This document shows positions 8,765-16,672 of a DNA stretch of 44,131 nucleotides, in pieces. Below the pieces are notes generated by a model. The model saw nothing but the letters and a program-made list of their open reading frames with translations. It ran no database searches and was not told the DNA's origin. Made by a program: the position numbers and the translations under genes. The DNA comes from Actinomycetota bacterium (lineage in GTDB: Bacteria; Actinomycetota; Acidimicrobiia; Acidimicrobiales; Ilumatobacteraceae), in assembly GCA_016870775.1 (NCBI GenBank), contig VGAK01000015.1, positions 1 through 44,131 of the forward strand, given 5' to 3'. Every line of letters begins with the position of its first letter. Position 1 is the stretch's first letter.

Positions 8765-9502
8765 TCAGGCGAGCACCGCTCGTGACACGAGATCCGTGCC
8801 GAAAGCGGAGAGGATCGCCAGGTACAGCAGTCCCGTGGCCGCCATCACCGCCGAATAGCTCTTCTCGCGCAGCGCGACTCGGGTCACCTCCACCAGCACG
8901 ACGGTGGTGACCGCGCAGGCCGCCCAGAACCACCCGAGGGTGCCGTCCCAGCCGTCGTCGACCGCACCGGTGAACACGCTCACCATCCCGGTGGGCAGCA
9001 GCATCACCACGATCTCAACGGGTGCGACCACGCGCATGACCGAGACCAGTTCGTTCAGGGTCGACCGCGGAAGACCCGGCTGCACGAGATACCAGTGGCC
9101 GAGGAGCATCGCATCGCTCACCGCCCCGAGGAACACCGTGCCGACTGCGACGCGCACGAGGCTCACCGCGATGTCACCGACGGCGTTCGCCGCATCGACG
9201 GCGGCAGCGAGCACCCCCACCGCACCGAGCACCGGTGCCACGAGATCCCATCGCGGGTTCGTCCGCCGGAGAGTCGCGAGCGACACGACAACGACAGCGG
9301 CAGCGGTTGCCTCGCGCACGAGGATCACCCCGTCGGTGGCGACCGCGGCGGCGATTCCCCCCGCGGCGAGCACCGAGTAGATGCCCCGGAGGAGCCACCC
9401 GTATCCGGCACCGATCGCATGACGGCGCGTGGTCCACCACAGGAAGAACAAGCCGCCGGTCGCCCACTGGAGCAGGACGGTGGCCGCGTCCAGTCGGATC
9501 AC
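8765..9502 (-). CDS. Uncharacterised polytopic membrane protein
   Basis: A 245-residue, strongly hydrophobic protein with about seven likely membrane helices and short loops. A conserved-looking segment GHWYLVQPGLPRSTL sits near residues 134-148 after the fourth hydrophobic stretch; I have seen similar GHWYLV motifs in unnamed membrane proteins but cannot name a family. No signal peptide apart from the first helix. It starts 7 bases after the Xaa-Pro peptidase stop and is the last gene of the lpdA-E2-lipBA-peptidase operon. Function unknown; the operon position suggests no more than co-expression with lipoate metabolism. Confidence 0.75.
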   Translation of the reverse strand: MIRLDAATVLLQWATGGLFFLWWTTRRHAIGAGYGWLLRGIYSVLAAGGIAAAVATDGVILVREATAAAVVVVSLATLRRTNPRWDLVAPVLGAVGVLAAAVDAANAVGDIAVSLVRVAVGTVFLGAVSDAMLLGHWYLVQPGLPRSTLNELVSVMRVVAPVEIVVMLLPTGMVSVFTGAVDDGWDGTLGWFWAACAVTTVVLVEVTRVALREKSYSAVMAATGLLYLAILSAFGTDLVSRAVLA

Positions 9503-9509
9503 GTCGGCG

Positions 9510-10622
9510 TCAGCCCGCGACGACCACGAGATCGTGGTTCGCCGCGTTCAGGGCTCGTGGTCCATCGGTGGTCGCCACCACGATGTCCTCGAGTCGCATG
9601 CCCCACTTGCCCGGGATGTAGATGCCGGGCTCGACGCTGTAGGCATGGCCCGGCTCGATCGGCGTCGCGTTGCCCCTGACCATGTAGGGATCCTCGTGCT
9701 CCTCCATGCCGATGCCGTGGCCGGTGCGGTGCACGAACCACTCGCCGTACCCGGCGGCGTCGATCACCGAACGAGCGGCGGCGTCGACCCCCTCGCATGG
9801 CGTGCCGATCGTGCCGGCACGCACGCCCGCTGACTGTGCCTCGTGGAGAACGGCGTAGGCCTCGGCGATGTCGGCGGGCACCTCGCCGATGTGCACGCAC
9901 CGGGTGATGTCGCTGCAGTAGCCATCCATCGTCCCACCGAAGTCGCAGAGCACGATCTCTCCCCCACGGATCACCCTGCTCCCCGCGTGGTGGTGCGGGC
10001 TCGCCGCGTTCTCGCCGGCGGCAACGATCGCAAAGTTCACCTTGTCGTGGCCCTCGGCGATCAACCGCGCACCGATGTCGGCCGAGACGTCGGCTTCGGT
10101 GCGACCCACCAACCTGATCTCGCCGCTGTGGAGCTGCGCCGCGACACGGTCCGCTGCGGCGCCAGCGGCGGCCAGCACCGCGATCTCGGCGGCGTCCTTC
10201 CGCGAGCGCAACGGCTCCATCACCGTCACCGACCTTGCCCACACGGTGGAGGGCCGGTGCGCGATCAGATCGACCAGGAACCGCGACCACATCCGGTCGC
10301 CGACCGCGACTGTGGTGGCCGACCCGAGCACCCGGTGCGCGATCGCGATGGGGTCGTCCGTCTCGTTCCACGGCAGCAAGGAGAACACCGACGGCATCTC
10401 GACGACGCGCGGTGCCTCGAGTCGCGGGATCAGCATCGTGGCATCACCCTCGCGCGGCACGACCAGCAGTGTGAGCCGCTCGAGCGGCATGGCCTGGTAT
10501 CCCGTGAGATACGGCAGGTCGTGGCCGACCGACAGGATCAGTGAATCCACCCCCCTCGCCGACATCTCCTTGCGCACCCGGGCGAGACGATCCACATACA
10601 CGCTCTCGGCAGCCAACTTCAT
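9510..10622 (-). CDS. Xaa-Pro aminopeptidase / M24 metallopeptidase
   Basis: A 370-residue M24 'pita-bread' peptidase. N-terminal creatinase-like domain about 8-135, catalytic domain about 140-365. The five metal ligands are all present: Asp227 and Asp238 (CDFGG...SDITR), His302 (HRTGHGIG), Glu331 (SVEPGIY) and Glu345 (RLEDIV). The enzyme is expected to release N-terminal residues preceding proline, or to be a dipeptidase (PepQ-like), in the cytosol. Its ATG overlaps the stop of the LipB-LipA gene by four bases (ATGA), so translation is coupled. Placement of a proline peptidase directly behind lipoate genes is probably only operon hitch-hiking. Confidence 0.92.
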   Translation of the reverse strand: MKLAAESVYVDRLARVRKEMSARGVDSLILSVGHDLPYLTGYQAMPLERLTLLVVPREGDATMLIPRLEAPRVVEMPSVFSLLPWNETDDPIAIAHRVLGSATTVAVGDRMWSRFLVDLIAHRPSTVWARSVTVMEPLRSRKDAAEIAVLAAAGAAADRVAAQLHSGEIRLVGRTEADVSADIGARLIAEGHDKVNFAIVAAGENAASPHHHAGSRVIRGGEIVLCDFGGTMDGYCSDITRCVHIGEVPADIAEAYAVLHEAQSAGVRAGTIGTPCEGVDAAARSVIDAAGYGEWFVHRTGHGIGMEEHEDPYMVRGNATPIEPGHAYSVEPGIYIPGKWGMRLEDIVVATTDGPRALNAANHDLVVVAG

Positions 10623-12313
10623 CGTTCTCCTCCTCGTGGACCGCCCAGTGTGGCAGGAACGGCGCCAATTGTGACTGGCACGGCGCGCTCAGCCGCCTCG
10701 CGGGCGTGGTAACTCGACCGGGTCAGCGGACTCGACTCGACGTGGGCGATGCCCATCGCCTCACCCCTGTCCTTGTACATCTCGAACACCGACGGCTCGA
10801 CCCACCGCGCCACGGGCAGGTGGTTGGTGGTCGGTCGCAGGTACTGGCCGATGGTCACGATCTCGCACCCGAGGGCCGCGAGATCCGCGAGTGTTCCCAG
10901 CACCTCGTCGTCGGTCTCGCCCATCCCCACGATGATGCCCGATTTGACGGTCAGGCCCGCGCGCTTCGCGCGGGCGAGCACCGAGAGACTGCGTGCGTAT
11001 CCCGCCGACGGCCGCACCGCGCGTTGCAAGCGCGCCACCGTCTCGATGTTGTGGTTGAAGACATCGGGTCGCGCCCCGATCAACAGATCGAGGCCTTCCC
11101 CGCCCTTGGCATCCGAGACCAACGTCTCGACCCTGATCGCGGGGTCGAGGTCGCGGATCGCCGCCACGCACCCTGCGACATGTGCCATTCCACCGTCGAG
11201 GAGATCGTCGCGCGCCACCATGGTGAGCACGACGTGGGCGAGTCCCATCCTTCGCACTGCCTCGGCCACGCGCACCGGCTCATCGGAGTCTGGAGCGCCG
11301 GGCTTGCGCGTGTCCACGAGGCAGAACCCGCACGCCCGCGTGCAGCGCTCGCCGAGCACCATGAACGTGGCCGTGCCGTCGCTCCAGCACTCCGAGATGT
11401 TGGGACAACCCGCCTCCTCGCAGACCGTGACCAACGACAACTCCGACAATGTCCGCTTGAGTGCCATCACTTCCTCGCCGTGGCGGACCCTCGGCCTGAT
11501 CCAGTCGGGTTTGCGCTCCGACAACGGGATGGCACCCTCGACGCCTGCGCGCGCGAGTCGGCCAAGCAGACGCACCGGCTCGCCCGGTCCGGCCCCGCGC
11601 GAGAAAGCCGAGAGGTCGTCGGGTGACGCGCGCCATGCGACGTCCTGGCGCTCGAACGCCCCCGAGGTCCACTCACGTGCCGCGCGCTCCACCACAACGT
11701 CGACGACCTGCCTCATCGCCACGTCGATCCCCTCCTCGGCGAGCGATGTGACGGGGTGCTCGGCGATTCCGCAGGGCACGATGTGGTCGCGCATGTAGGT
11801 GAGGTCGGTCGAGACGTTCAGTGCGAAGCCGTGCATCGTGCGACCCCGGCCGACACGCACCCCGATGGCCGCGATCTTGCGCGGTCTCGTCGCCGCATCG
11901 AGCCACACGCCCGGGTACCCCTCGAGGCGCCCCGCATGCGGCAGGCCGAGCGCGGCGAGCACCCCGATGATCACGTCCTCGAGCGAGCGCACGTATCCGG
12001 GTGAGTCAACCGGACCAGTCCCGCCGTGTGTGCCGTCGAGTGCGAGCAACGGATAGCCGACGAGTTGACCGGGACCGTGGTAGGTCACGTCGCCGCCGCG
12101 CATGACGGGCACGAGCCGCGCGCCGACCGTCGCCGGGTCGCACCTCAGGTTCGTGGCGAGATCGGCCGACGGGCCGTGAGTGAACACGTGCGGATGCTCG
12201 AGCAACAACAGATGGTTTCCGGTGCCGTTGTGGAAGACCGCCTCCTGCACGGCGAGTGCCTCCTCGTAGGGAACGGTTCCGAGCCACCGTGCCCGCAGCA
12301 ACCGGTCGTCCAT
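10619..12313 (-). CDS. LipB-LipA fusion: octanoyltransferase joined to lipoyl synthase
   Basis: One uninterrupted 564-residue reading frame. Residues about 1-228 are octanoyl-ACP:protein transferase (LipB) with RGGDVTYHGPGQLVGYPL (72-89), Lys146 in PRKIAAIGV and catalytic Cys181 in VPCGI. A short linker (about 229-262) leads into lipoyl synthase (LipA), which keeps its usual start ERKPDWIRP (266-274), the auxiliary-cluster cysteines 298/303/309, the radical-SAM cysteines 324/328/331 (CTRACGFC) and the C-terminal RSSY (532-535). So both steps of endogenous lipoylation, octanoyl transfer and sulfur insertion, lie in one polypeptide. Start: ATG 12313, 5 bases after the E2 stop with GGAGG upstream. 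A GTG at 11575 could let LipA be made separately. Downstream overlap (ATGA) couples the peptidase gene. Confidence 0.95.
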   Translation of the reverse strand: MDDRLLRARWLGTVPYEEALAVQEAVFHNGTGNHLLLLEHPHVFTHGPSADLATNLRCDPATVGARLVPVMRGGDVTYHGPGQLVGYPLLALDGTHGGTGPVDSPGYVRSLEDVIIGVLAALGLPHAGRLEGYPGVWLDAATRPRKIAAIGVRVGRGRTMHGFALNVSTDLTYMRDHIVPCGIAEHPVTSLAEEGIDVAMRQVVDVVVERAAREWTSGAFERQDVAWRASPDDLSAFSRGAGPGEPVRLLGRLARAGVEGAIPLSERKPDWIRPRVRHGEEVMALKRTLSELSLVTVCEEAGCPNISECWSDGTATFMVLGERCTRACGFCLVDTRKPGAPDSDEPVRVAEAVRRMGLAHVVLTMVARDDLLDGGMAHVAGCVAAIRDLDPAIRVETLVSDAKGGEGLDLLIGARPDVFNHNIETVARLQRAVRPSAGYARSLSVLARAKRAGLTVKSGIIVGMGETDDEVLGTLADLAALGCEIVTIGQYLRPTTNHLPVARWVEPSVFEMYKDRGEAMGIAHVESSPLTRSSYHAREAAERAVPVTIGAVPATLGGPRGGER

Positions 12314-12318
12314 CGCGA

Positions 12319-13668
12319 TCAGACCTCCGATGACCAGTCCCTGGTCTCGAGGATGTCCCTCACCTTGACGAGGAACCCGGCCGCATACGCGCCGTCGAAG
12401 GCGCGATGGTCCCACGACATGGCCAGATTGCCGACCGGATGGATCGCGATCGACTCACCCGCGGGGGTCTGGACCACGACCGGCTTCTTCGTGATCGCAT
12501 CCGTCGACAGGATGGCGACCTGGGGTTGGTTGATGATCGGCACCGTCAGCACCGATCCCGCGGAGCCGTTGTTGGAGATCGTGAAGGTGCCGCCTGCGAT
12601 CTCATCGGGCGAGAGGCGCTTGGCGCGCGCGCGACCAGCGAGGTCGTTTATCTCGCGGGCGATCGCGCGCAGGCGCTTGCCCTCGGCTTCGCGCACCACC
12701 GGCACGAGCAGACCCCGGAAGTCGAGATCGACCGCGATGCCCAAGTCCACGAACCTGTGCACGATCAATTCGTTGTCACCCATCGAGGCGTTCATGTGGG
12801 GGAACTCCGCGATCGCATCGACGACAGCGCGTGCGATGAAGGGCAGGTACGTCAGCGAGAAACCCTCCGCCGCACGGAACTCATCCTTGATGCGACCACG
12901 CACACTGTCGACATTGGTGTAGTCGACCTCGACAACGCTCAAAGCGTGCGGGCTGGTGGCCTTGCTCGTGACCATGTGGGAGCCGGTGGCCTGACGAATA
13001 CGTGAGAGCGCGACAACTTCGTCGCGTCCGCCGGGCACCGCCTTGGGCGCAGCGGGTTGCGGAGCTCTCGGAGCAGGCGCCGGAGCAGGCGCGGCCGCCG
13101 GAGCAGCCACAGGCGCAGGCGCAGACACAGGAGCAGCCGGTACTGCGACCGAACGACCGCCACCGCGCTCGAGAACGGCGAGCACGTCATCGCGTGTGAT
13201 GCGTCCGCCGGGGCCGGTGCCGGTGATCGACGCGGGATCAAGTCCGTTCTCGGCGATCATCTTGCGCACGAGGGGTGACAACACAACCGATGCGCCGGGA
13301 GTCGAGGCGACCGGCGCCGGAACAGCCGCCGGAGCAGGGGCGGGCGCAGGTGCGGGAGCCGCCACAGGGGCGGGCGCAGGTGCGGGAGCCGCCACAGGGG
13401 CGGGGGGTGCAACAGGTGCCGCGGCAGGAGCTGCTCCCTCACCGACAACAGCGATCACGGCCCCCACCGGGACGGTGTCGCCCTCTTGGGCGCGGATCTC
13501 GAGGAGGATTCCCGCGATGGGCGACGGGACTTCGGTGTCGACTTTGTCGGTCGACACCTCGAACAACGGCTCGTCGACTCCGACCTTTTCCCCCACCCTC
13601 TTGAACCAGCGCGTGATCGTTCCCTCAGTGACCGTCTCGCCGAGTTGGGGAAGGGTGATCTCTGCCAT
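12319..13668 (-). CDS. Dihydrolipoamide acyltransferase, E2 component of 2-oxoacid dehydrogenase
   Basis: A 449-residue E2 core protein. One lipoyl domain (1-78) with the lipoylated Lys42 in STDKVDTEV; a long Ala-Pro linker (80-126); a peripheral subunit-binding domain (about 130-167) that binds E1/E3; a second Ala-Pro linker (175-212); and the trimer-forming catalytic domain (215-449) with active-site His421 and Asp425 in DHRAFDG. It accepts the acyl group from E1 and passes it to CoA. Start is ATG 13668, which gives the standard MAEITLPQLGE N-terminus; the frame is open far upstream but that part lies in lpdA. Neighbours lpdA (38 bases upstream) and lipBA (5 bases downstream) supply E3 and lipoylation. 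The homodimeric E1 at 23.4 kb is a plausible partner; actinobacterial E2 may also serve 2-oxoglutarate dehydrogenase. Confidence 0.95.
   Translation of the reverse strand: MAEITLPQLGETVTEGTITRWFKRVGEKVGVDEPLFEVSTDKVDTEVPSPIAGILLEIRAQEGDTVPVGAVIAVVGEGAAPAAAPVAPPAPVAAPAPAPAPVAAPAPAPAPAPAAVPAPVASTPGASVVLSPLVRKMIAENGLDPASITGTGPGGRITRDDVLAVLERGGGRSVAVPAAPVSAPAPVAAPAAAPAPAPAPRAPQPAAPKAVPGGRDEVVALSRIRQATGSHMVTSKATSPHALSVVEVDYTNVDSVRGRIKDEFRAAEGFSLTYLPFIARAVVDAIAEFPHMNASMGDNELIVHRFVDLGIAVDLDFRGLLVPVVREAEGKRLRAIAREINDLAGRARAKRLSPDEIAGGTFTISNNGSAGSVLTVPIINQPQVAILSTDAITKKPVVVQTPAGESIAIHPVGNLAMSWDHRAFDGAYAAGFLVKVRDILETRDWSSEV
13341..13400 (-). repeat. Two perfect 30-base tandem repeats in the E2 linker
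   Basis: Bases 13341-13370 are repeated exactly at 13371-13400. Each unit encodes ten residues of the Ala/Pro/Val linker between the lipoyl and subunit-binding domains. Identity at the DNA level suggests recent slippage, so linker length may vary between strains. Confidence 0.95.
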
Positions 13669-13706
13669 GTGTCCGTCGTCCTTGTGTGCTGTGGCCCGCT
13701 TCGACC

Positions 13707-15107
13707 CTAGGCGTTGATGCTCCGGCCGGTCAGTGACATCACTGTCTCGCCGAACAATTCGGTGAGGCTCGGGTGCGGCTGGATGAAGTGGGCGATCTCG
13801 TCCACGGTGGCCTCCCAGTTCACGGCCAGGTATCCGCCAGAGAGCTGTTCTGTCACCCACGGCCCGACCATGTGGACGCCCAGCACCTGCCCGGCGGAAC
13901 CGTCGGCGTTCTTTTTCGCGATGATCTTCACCAGCCCGTCGATCTCGCCGAGGATCTGGGCGCGGCTGTTCGCGCGGAACTGGTGCTTGGCCACGACCAC
14001 GTCGTTGCCCGCGGCCTTGGCTGCTTCCTCGCCCGGTCCGGCCCACGCGACCTCGGGGCTGCAGTAGATGGCCCACGGCACGCGGTCGTAGTCCACGGGC
14101 ACCGCCGATTCACCGAGGATCTGTCGCACCACCAGTATCGCCTCGGCATAGGCGACGTGGGCCAATTGGGGCGTGTTGATGAGGTCGCCGATCGCCCAGA
14201 CACCGGCGACCGAAGTGCGGCACAGAGCGTCGACATCGATGAAACCACGGTCGCTGACGGCGACCTTGGTGGCCGCCAGGCCGAGCTGGTCGGGGAACGG
14301 GCGCCGCCCGACCGACACGATGACCGCATCGACCTCGAGCGACTCGCCGTCACCGAAGCAGACCACAGTCGAGCCCTTGCCCGTCGGGTTGTGCCCAGTC
14401 ACCGAGACGCCGGTCTTGATCGCGATTTTCTTCTTCTGGAACGAGCGCACGACGACGCCGGCGACGTCGGCGTCGAGCCCGGGGAGGATCTTGGGCAATC
14501 CCTCGAGGATCGTCACTTCCGCGCCGAGGTCGGCGAACGCCGAGGCGAACTCGCACCCGATCGCGCCACCCCCGATGACCGCGATGCGCGCCGGAATGCG
14601 GTCGAGCATCAGCACCTCGTCGCTCGTCATGATCGGCCCACCCGGCTCGAAACCGGGCACCGTGCGCGGCACGCTGCCGGCTGCCAGCAGGACGTTCGTG
14701 CCCCGCACCTGCGAGATCGCACCGTCCATCGCTGTGACGGTCACCGAGTTGTCGGGATTCAGCGACCCGACTCCCAGCATGTAGGTGACCTTCTTGGCCT
14801 TGGTGAGGCCGGTGAGACCCTTCACGAGGCCGTCGACGATCTTCTGCTTGCGCGCCTGGGCAACCGAGAACTCGATCGGCCCGAGTGTCACCGAGATACC
14901 GAAGTCCCCCGCGTGCTCGGCGTGACGACGGGCCGCTGCCGTCTCGAGGAATGCCTTGGCGGGGATGCAACCCCGGTTCAGGCAGGTGCCACCGAGGGTG
15001 TCCTTCTCGATGAGTGCCACCCTCAAACCGGCGGATGCCCCGTAGAAGGCAGCCGCATACCCGCCGGGGCCCCCACCAATGACGACGAGATCGAAATCAT
15101 CGGCCAT
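13707..15107 (-). CDS. lpdA: Dihydrolipoyl dehydrogenase, E3
   Basis: A 466-residue FAD/NAD disulfide oxidoreductase. FAD-binding GGGPGG (11-16), redox disulfide Cys42-Cys47 in GGTCLNRGCIP, NAD-binding GGGAIG near 178-183, FAD-binding AIGD near 310, and the catalytic dyad His445-Glu450 in HPSLTE. It reoxidises the dihydrolipoyl group of E2 with NAD+. First gene of the operon lpdA-E2-lipBA-peptidase-membrane protein, with AGGAG about 8 bases before the ATG. Length and all active-site residues are normal. Confidence 0.97.
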   Translation of the reverse strand: MADDFDLVVIGGGPGGYAAAFYGASAGLRVALIEKDTLGGTCLNRGCIPAKAFLETAAARRHAEHAGDFGISVTLGPIEFSVAQARKQKIVDGLVKGLTGLTKAKKVTYMLGVGSLNPDNSVTVTAMDGAISQVRGTNVLLAAGSVPRTVPGFEPGGPIMTSDEVLMLDRIPARIAVIGGGAIGCEFASAFADLGAEVTILEGLPKILPGLDADVAGVVVRSFQKKKIAIKTGVSVTGHNPTGKGSTVVCFGDGESLEVDAVIVSVGRRPFPDQLGLAATKVAVSDRGFIDVDALCRTSVAGVWAIGDLINTPQLAHVAYAEAILVVRQILGESAVPVDYDRVPWAIYCSPEVAWAGPGEEAAKAAGNDVVVAKHQFRANSRAQILGEIDGLVKIIAKKNADGSAGQVLGVHMVGPWVTEQLSGGYLAVNWEATVDEIAHFIQPHPSLTELFGETVMSLTGRSINA

Positions 15108-15234
15108 GGACGGGTTCTCCTTGATGCTGTGCGGGGTGTCTCGTGGGGGTCACAACGACGATCTCAACGGTACCCGTTCGCCTCTGCGAGCCCACGCCGA
15201 CGGCGCCCAGCCGACCCGCCACGAGCAATCGATC

Positions 15235-15660
15235 TCAGGGGGCCCACTGCGACTGAGTGCCGGCGCGCAGGTAGGCCACCGTGACGGAGCCCTCCGACGG
15301 AGCGAACCCGATCGTGCAGGTGACGGGCGTCGACGCGCGGGTGGTCGCACACGTGGTCTCGTACCCCGGCGAATCGGACGGCAACGCACCAGTCACCTCG
15401 CCGTTCACGAGAAGGCGCCAGCCCTCGACAGCGTCGGCTCCCTCGACCCCCGACATGGTCACCGTGACAACCGTCGCATCGGAGTCCTGTGCGAGGGATT
15501 CGACCGCCACCGTCATGTCGCCGAGTGTCGCGGGGGTCCCGAACGCCAGCACCTCCGCACGCACATCGTCGCGGGCCACTTGGAGCAACTTGAAGCCACC
15601 GGCCAGCATGATCGCGAGACCGCACACCAGTGCCGTCAGGATGAGTTTGCGGGTGCTCAT
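15235..15660 (-). CDS. Small secreted or membrane-anchored protein of unknown function
   Basis: A 141-residue protein with a positively charged start (STRK) and a hydrophobic segment at about 5-22 that fits an uncleaved signal anchor or signal peptide. The remainder (about 30-141) is polar, beta-rich in appearance, and contains two cysteines (near 104 and 115, the second in VTCTI) that could form a disulfide outside the cell. I recognise no family. It lies alone between lpdA and the divergent epimerase gene; 127 bases separate it from lpdA. Confidence 0.6.
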   Translation of the reverse strand: MSTRKLILTALVCGLAIMLAGGFKLLQVARDDVRAEVLAFGTPATLGDMTVAVESLAQDSDATVVTVTMSGVEGADAVEGWRLLVNGEVTGALPSDSPGYETTCATTRASTPVTCTIGFAPSEGSVTVAYLRAGTQSQWAP

Positions 15661-15775
15661 CGGATCGGCTCCACCGATGTCATCGTCACCGGGCCAAGGC
15701 TAGGTGCGGGAATCGATGCGGAAACGCGACGAGTGGCACGGAACAGAACCAACCGCGGGTGTGTTGACTCCTCGC

Positions 15776-16672
15776 ATGAAGATCCTCGTCACAGGCGCCT
15801 CCGGCCTCATCGGCTCCGCTCTCGTTCCCGCCCTCGAGACGAGGGGACACTCGGTCGTGCGCACCGTGCGCCGCACCCCGGCATCGGGCTCCGAGATCGC
15901 GTGGGATCCCGCGGCGGGCACGATCGCCCCGGGTGCGCTCGAGGGCGTCGATGCGGTCATCCATCTGGCCGGCGCCGGGATCGGCGACAAGCGTTGGACC
16001 GACTCCTACAAGCGCGAGATTCTCGAGAGCCGCACGCGCAGCACCGCCCTCCTCGCAGAGGCCATGGCGTCTGCGGCCGTCGCGCCGCGCGTGTTCCTCT
16101 CGGGGTCGGCGATCGGCATCTACGGACCGCGTGGCGACGAGACGCTCGACGAATCGGCGACCCAGGGCCAGGGATTCCTCGCCGATGTCTGTCGCGCGTG
16201 GGAGGACGCCGCCGCACCCGCTGTCGGTGCGGGCGTCCGCACCGTGTTCCTGCGCACCGGGATCGTTCTCTCCCCCGCCGGCGGCGCGCTGAAGAAGCAG
16301 TTGCCCCTGTTCCGACTCGGACTCGGTGGCAAGTTCGGCAGCGGACGCCAGTGGCAGAGCTGGATCTCGATGGACGACGAGGTCGCCGCGATCATCCATC
16401 TCCTCGACTGCGATGCACGCGGTGCCGTGAACCTCACAGCACCCGAGCCGGTCACCAACGCCGAGTTCACCAGGGTGCTCGCCACGGTGTTGTCCCGCCC
16501 TGCCGTGCTCCCGATCCCCTCGTTCGGACCCAGGGCGCTGCTCGGAGGCGAACTGGCCGACGCCCTGTTGTTCACCGGTCAGCGCGTCCTGCCCGCCGCT
16601 CTCACCGCCGACGGCTACGTGTTCCGCCACCCCACCCTCGAGAGCGCATTGCGCTCGCTGCTCGGCAAGTGA
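15776..16672 (+). CDS. TIGR01777-type NAD-dependent epimerase (SDR39U1/YfcH-like)
   Basis: A 298-residue extended short-chain dehydrogenase. N-terminal Rossmann motif GASGLIG (7-13), followed by the family's GVDAVIHLAGAGIGDKRW block, a GSAIGIYG segment replacing the usual catalytic Tyr region, and a C-terminal DUF1731 tail (FGPRALLGGELADALLFTGQRV and on). Members are widespread but their substrates are unknown. Start ATG 15776 gives the conserved MKILVTGASG; an open frame upstream is not needed. Its stop overlaps the GTG of the FAD oxidoreductase (GTGA), giving an operon with that gene and the SRPBCC protein. Confidence 0.92.
   Translation: MKILVTGASGLIGSALVPALETRGHSVVRTVRRTPASGSEIAWDPAAGTIAPGALEGVDAVIHLAGAGIGDKRWTDSYKREILESRTRSTALLAEAMASAAVAPRVFLSGSAIGIYGPRGDETLDESATQGQGFLADVCRAWEDAAAPAVGAGVRTVFLRTGIVLSPAGGALKKQLPLFRLGLGGKFGSGRQWQSWISMDDEVAAIIHLLDCDARGAVNLTAPEPVTNAEFTRVLATVLSRPAVLPIPSFGPRALLGGELADALLFTGQRVLPAALTADGYVFRHPTLESALRSLLGK

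Noticed and set aside
12314-12415. 34 extra N-terminal residues on the LipB-LipA frame
   Set aside because: They lie inside the E2 gene, are Arg-rich and unlike LipB; ATG 12313 gives a normal LipB start.
13669-14076. Long N-terminal extension of the E2 frame
   Set aside because: It reads through the intergenic gap into lpdA in a wrong frame; the lipoyl domain begins at ATG 13668.
15079-16668. A 530-codon N-terminal extension of the FAD oxidoreductase frame
   Set aside because: It is the shadow of the epimerase and upstream genes; the Rossmann motif begins after GTG 16669.
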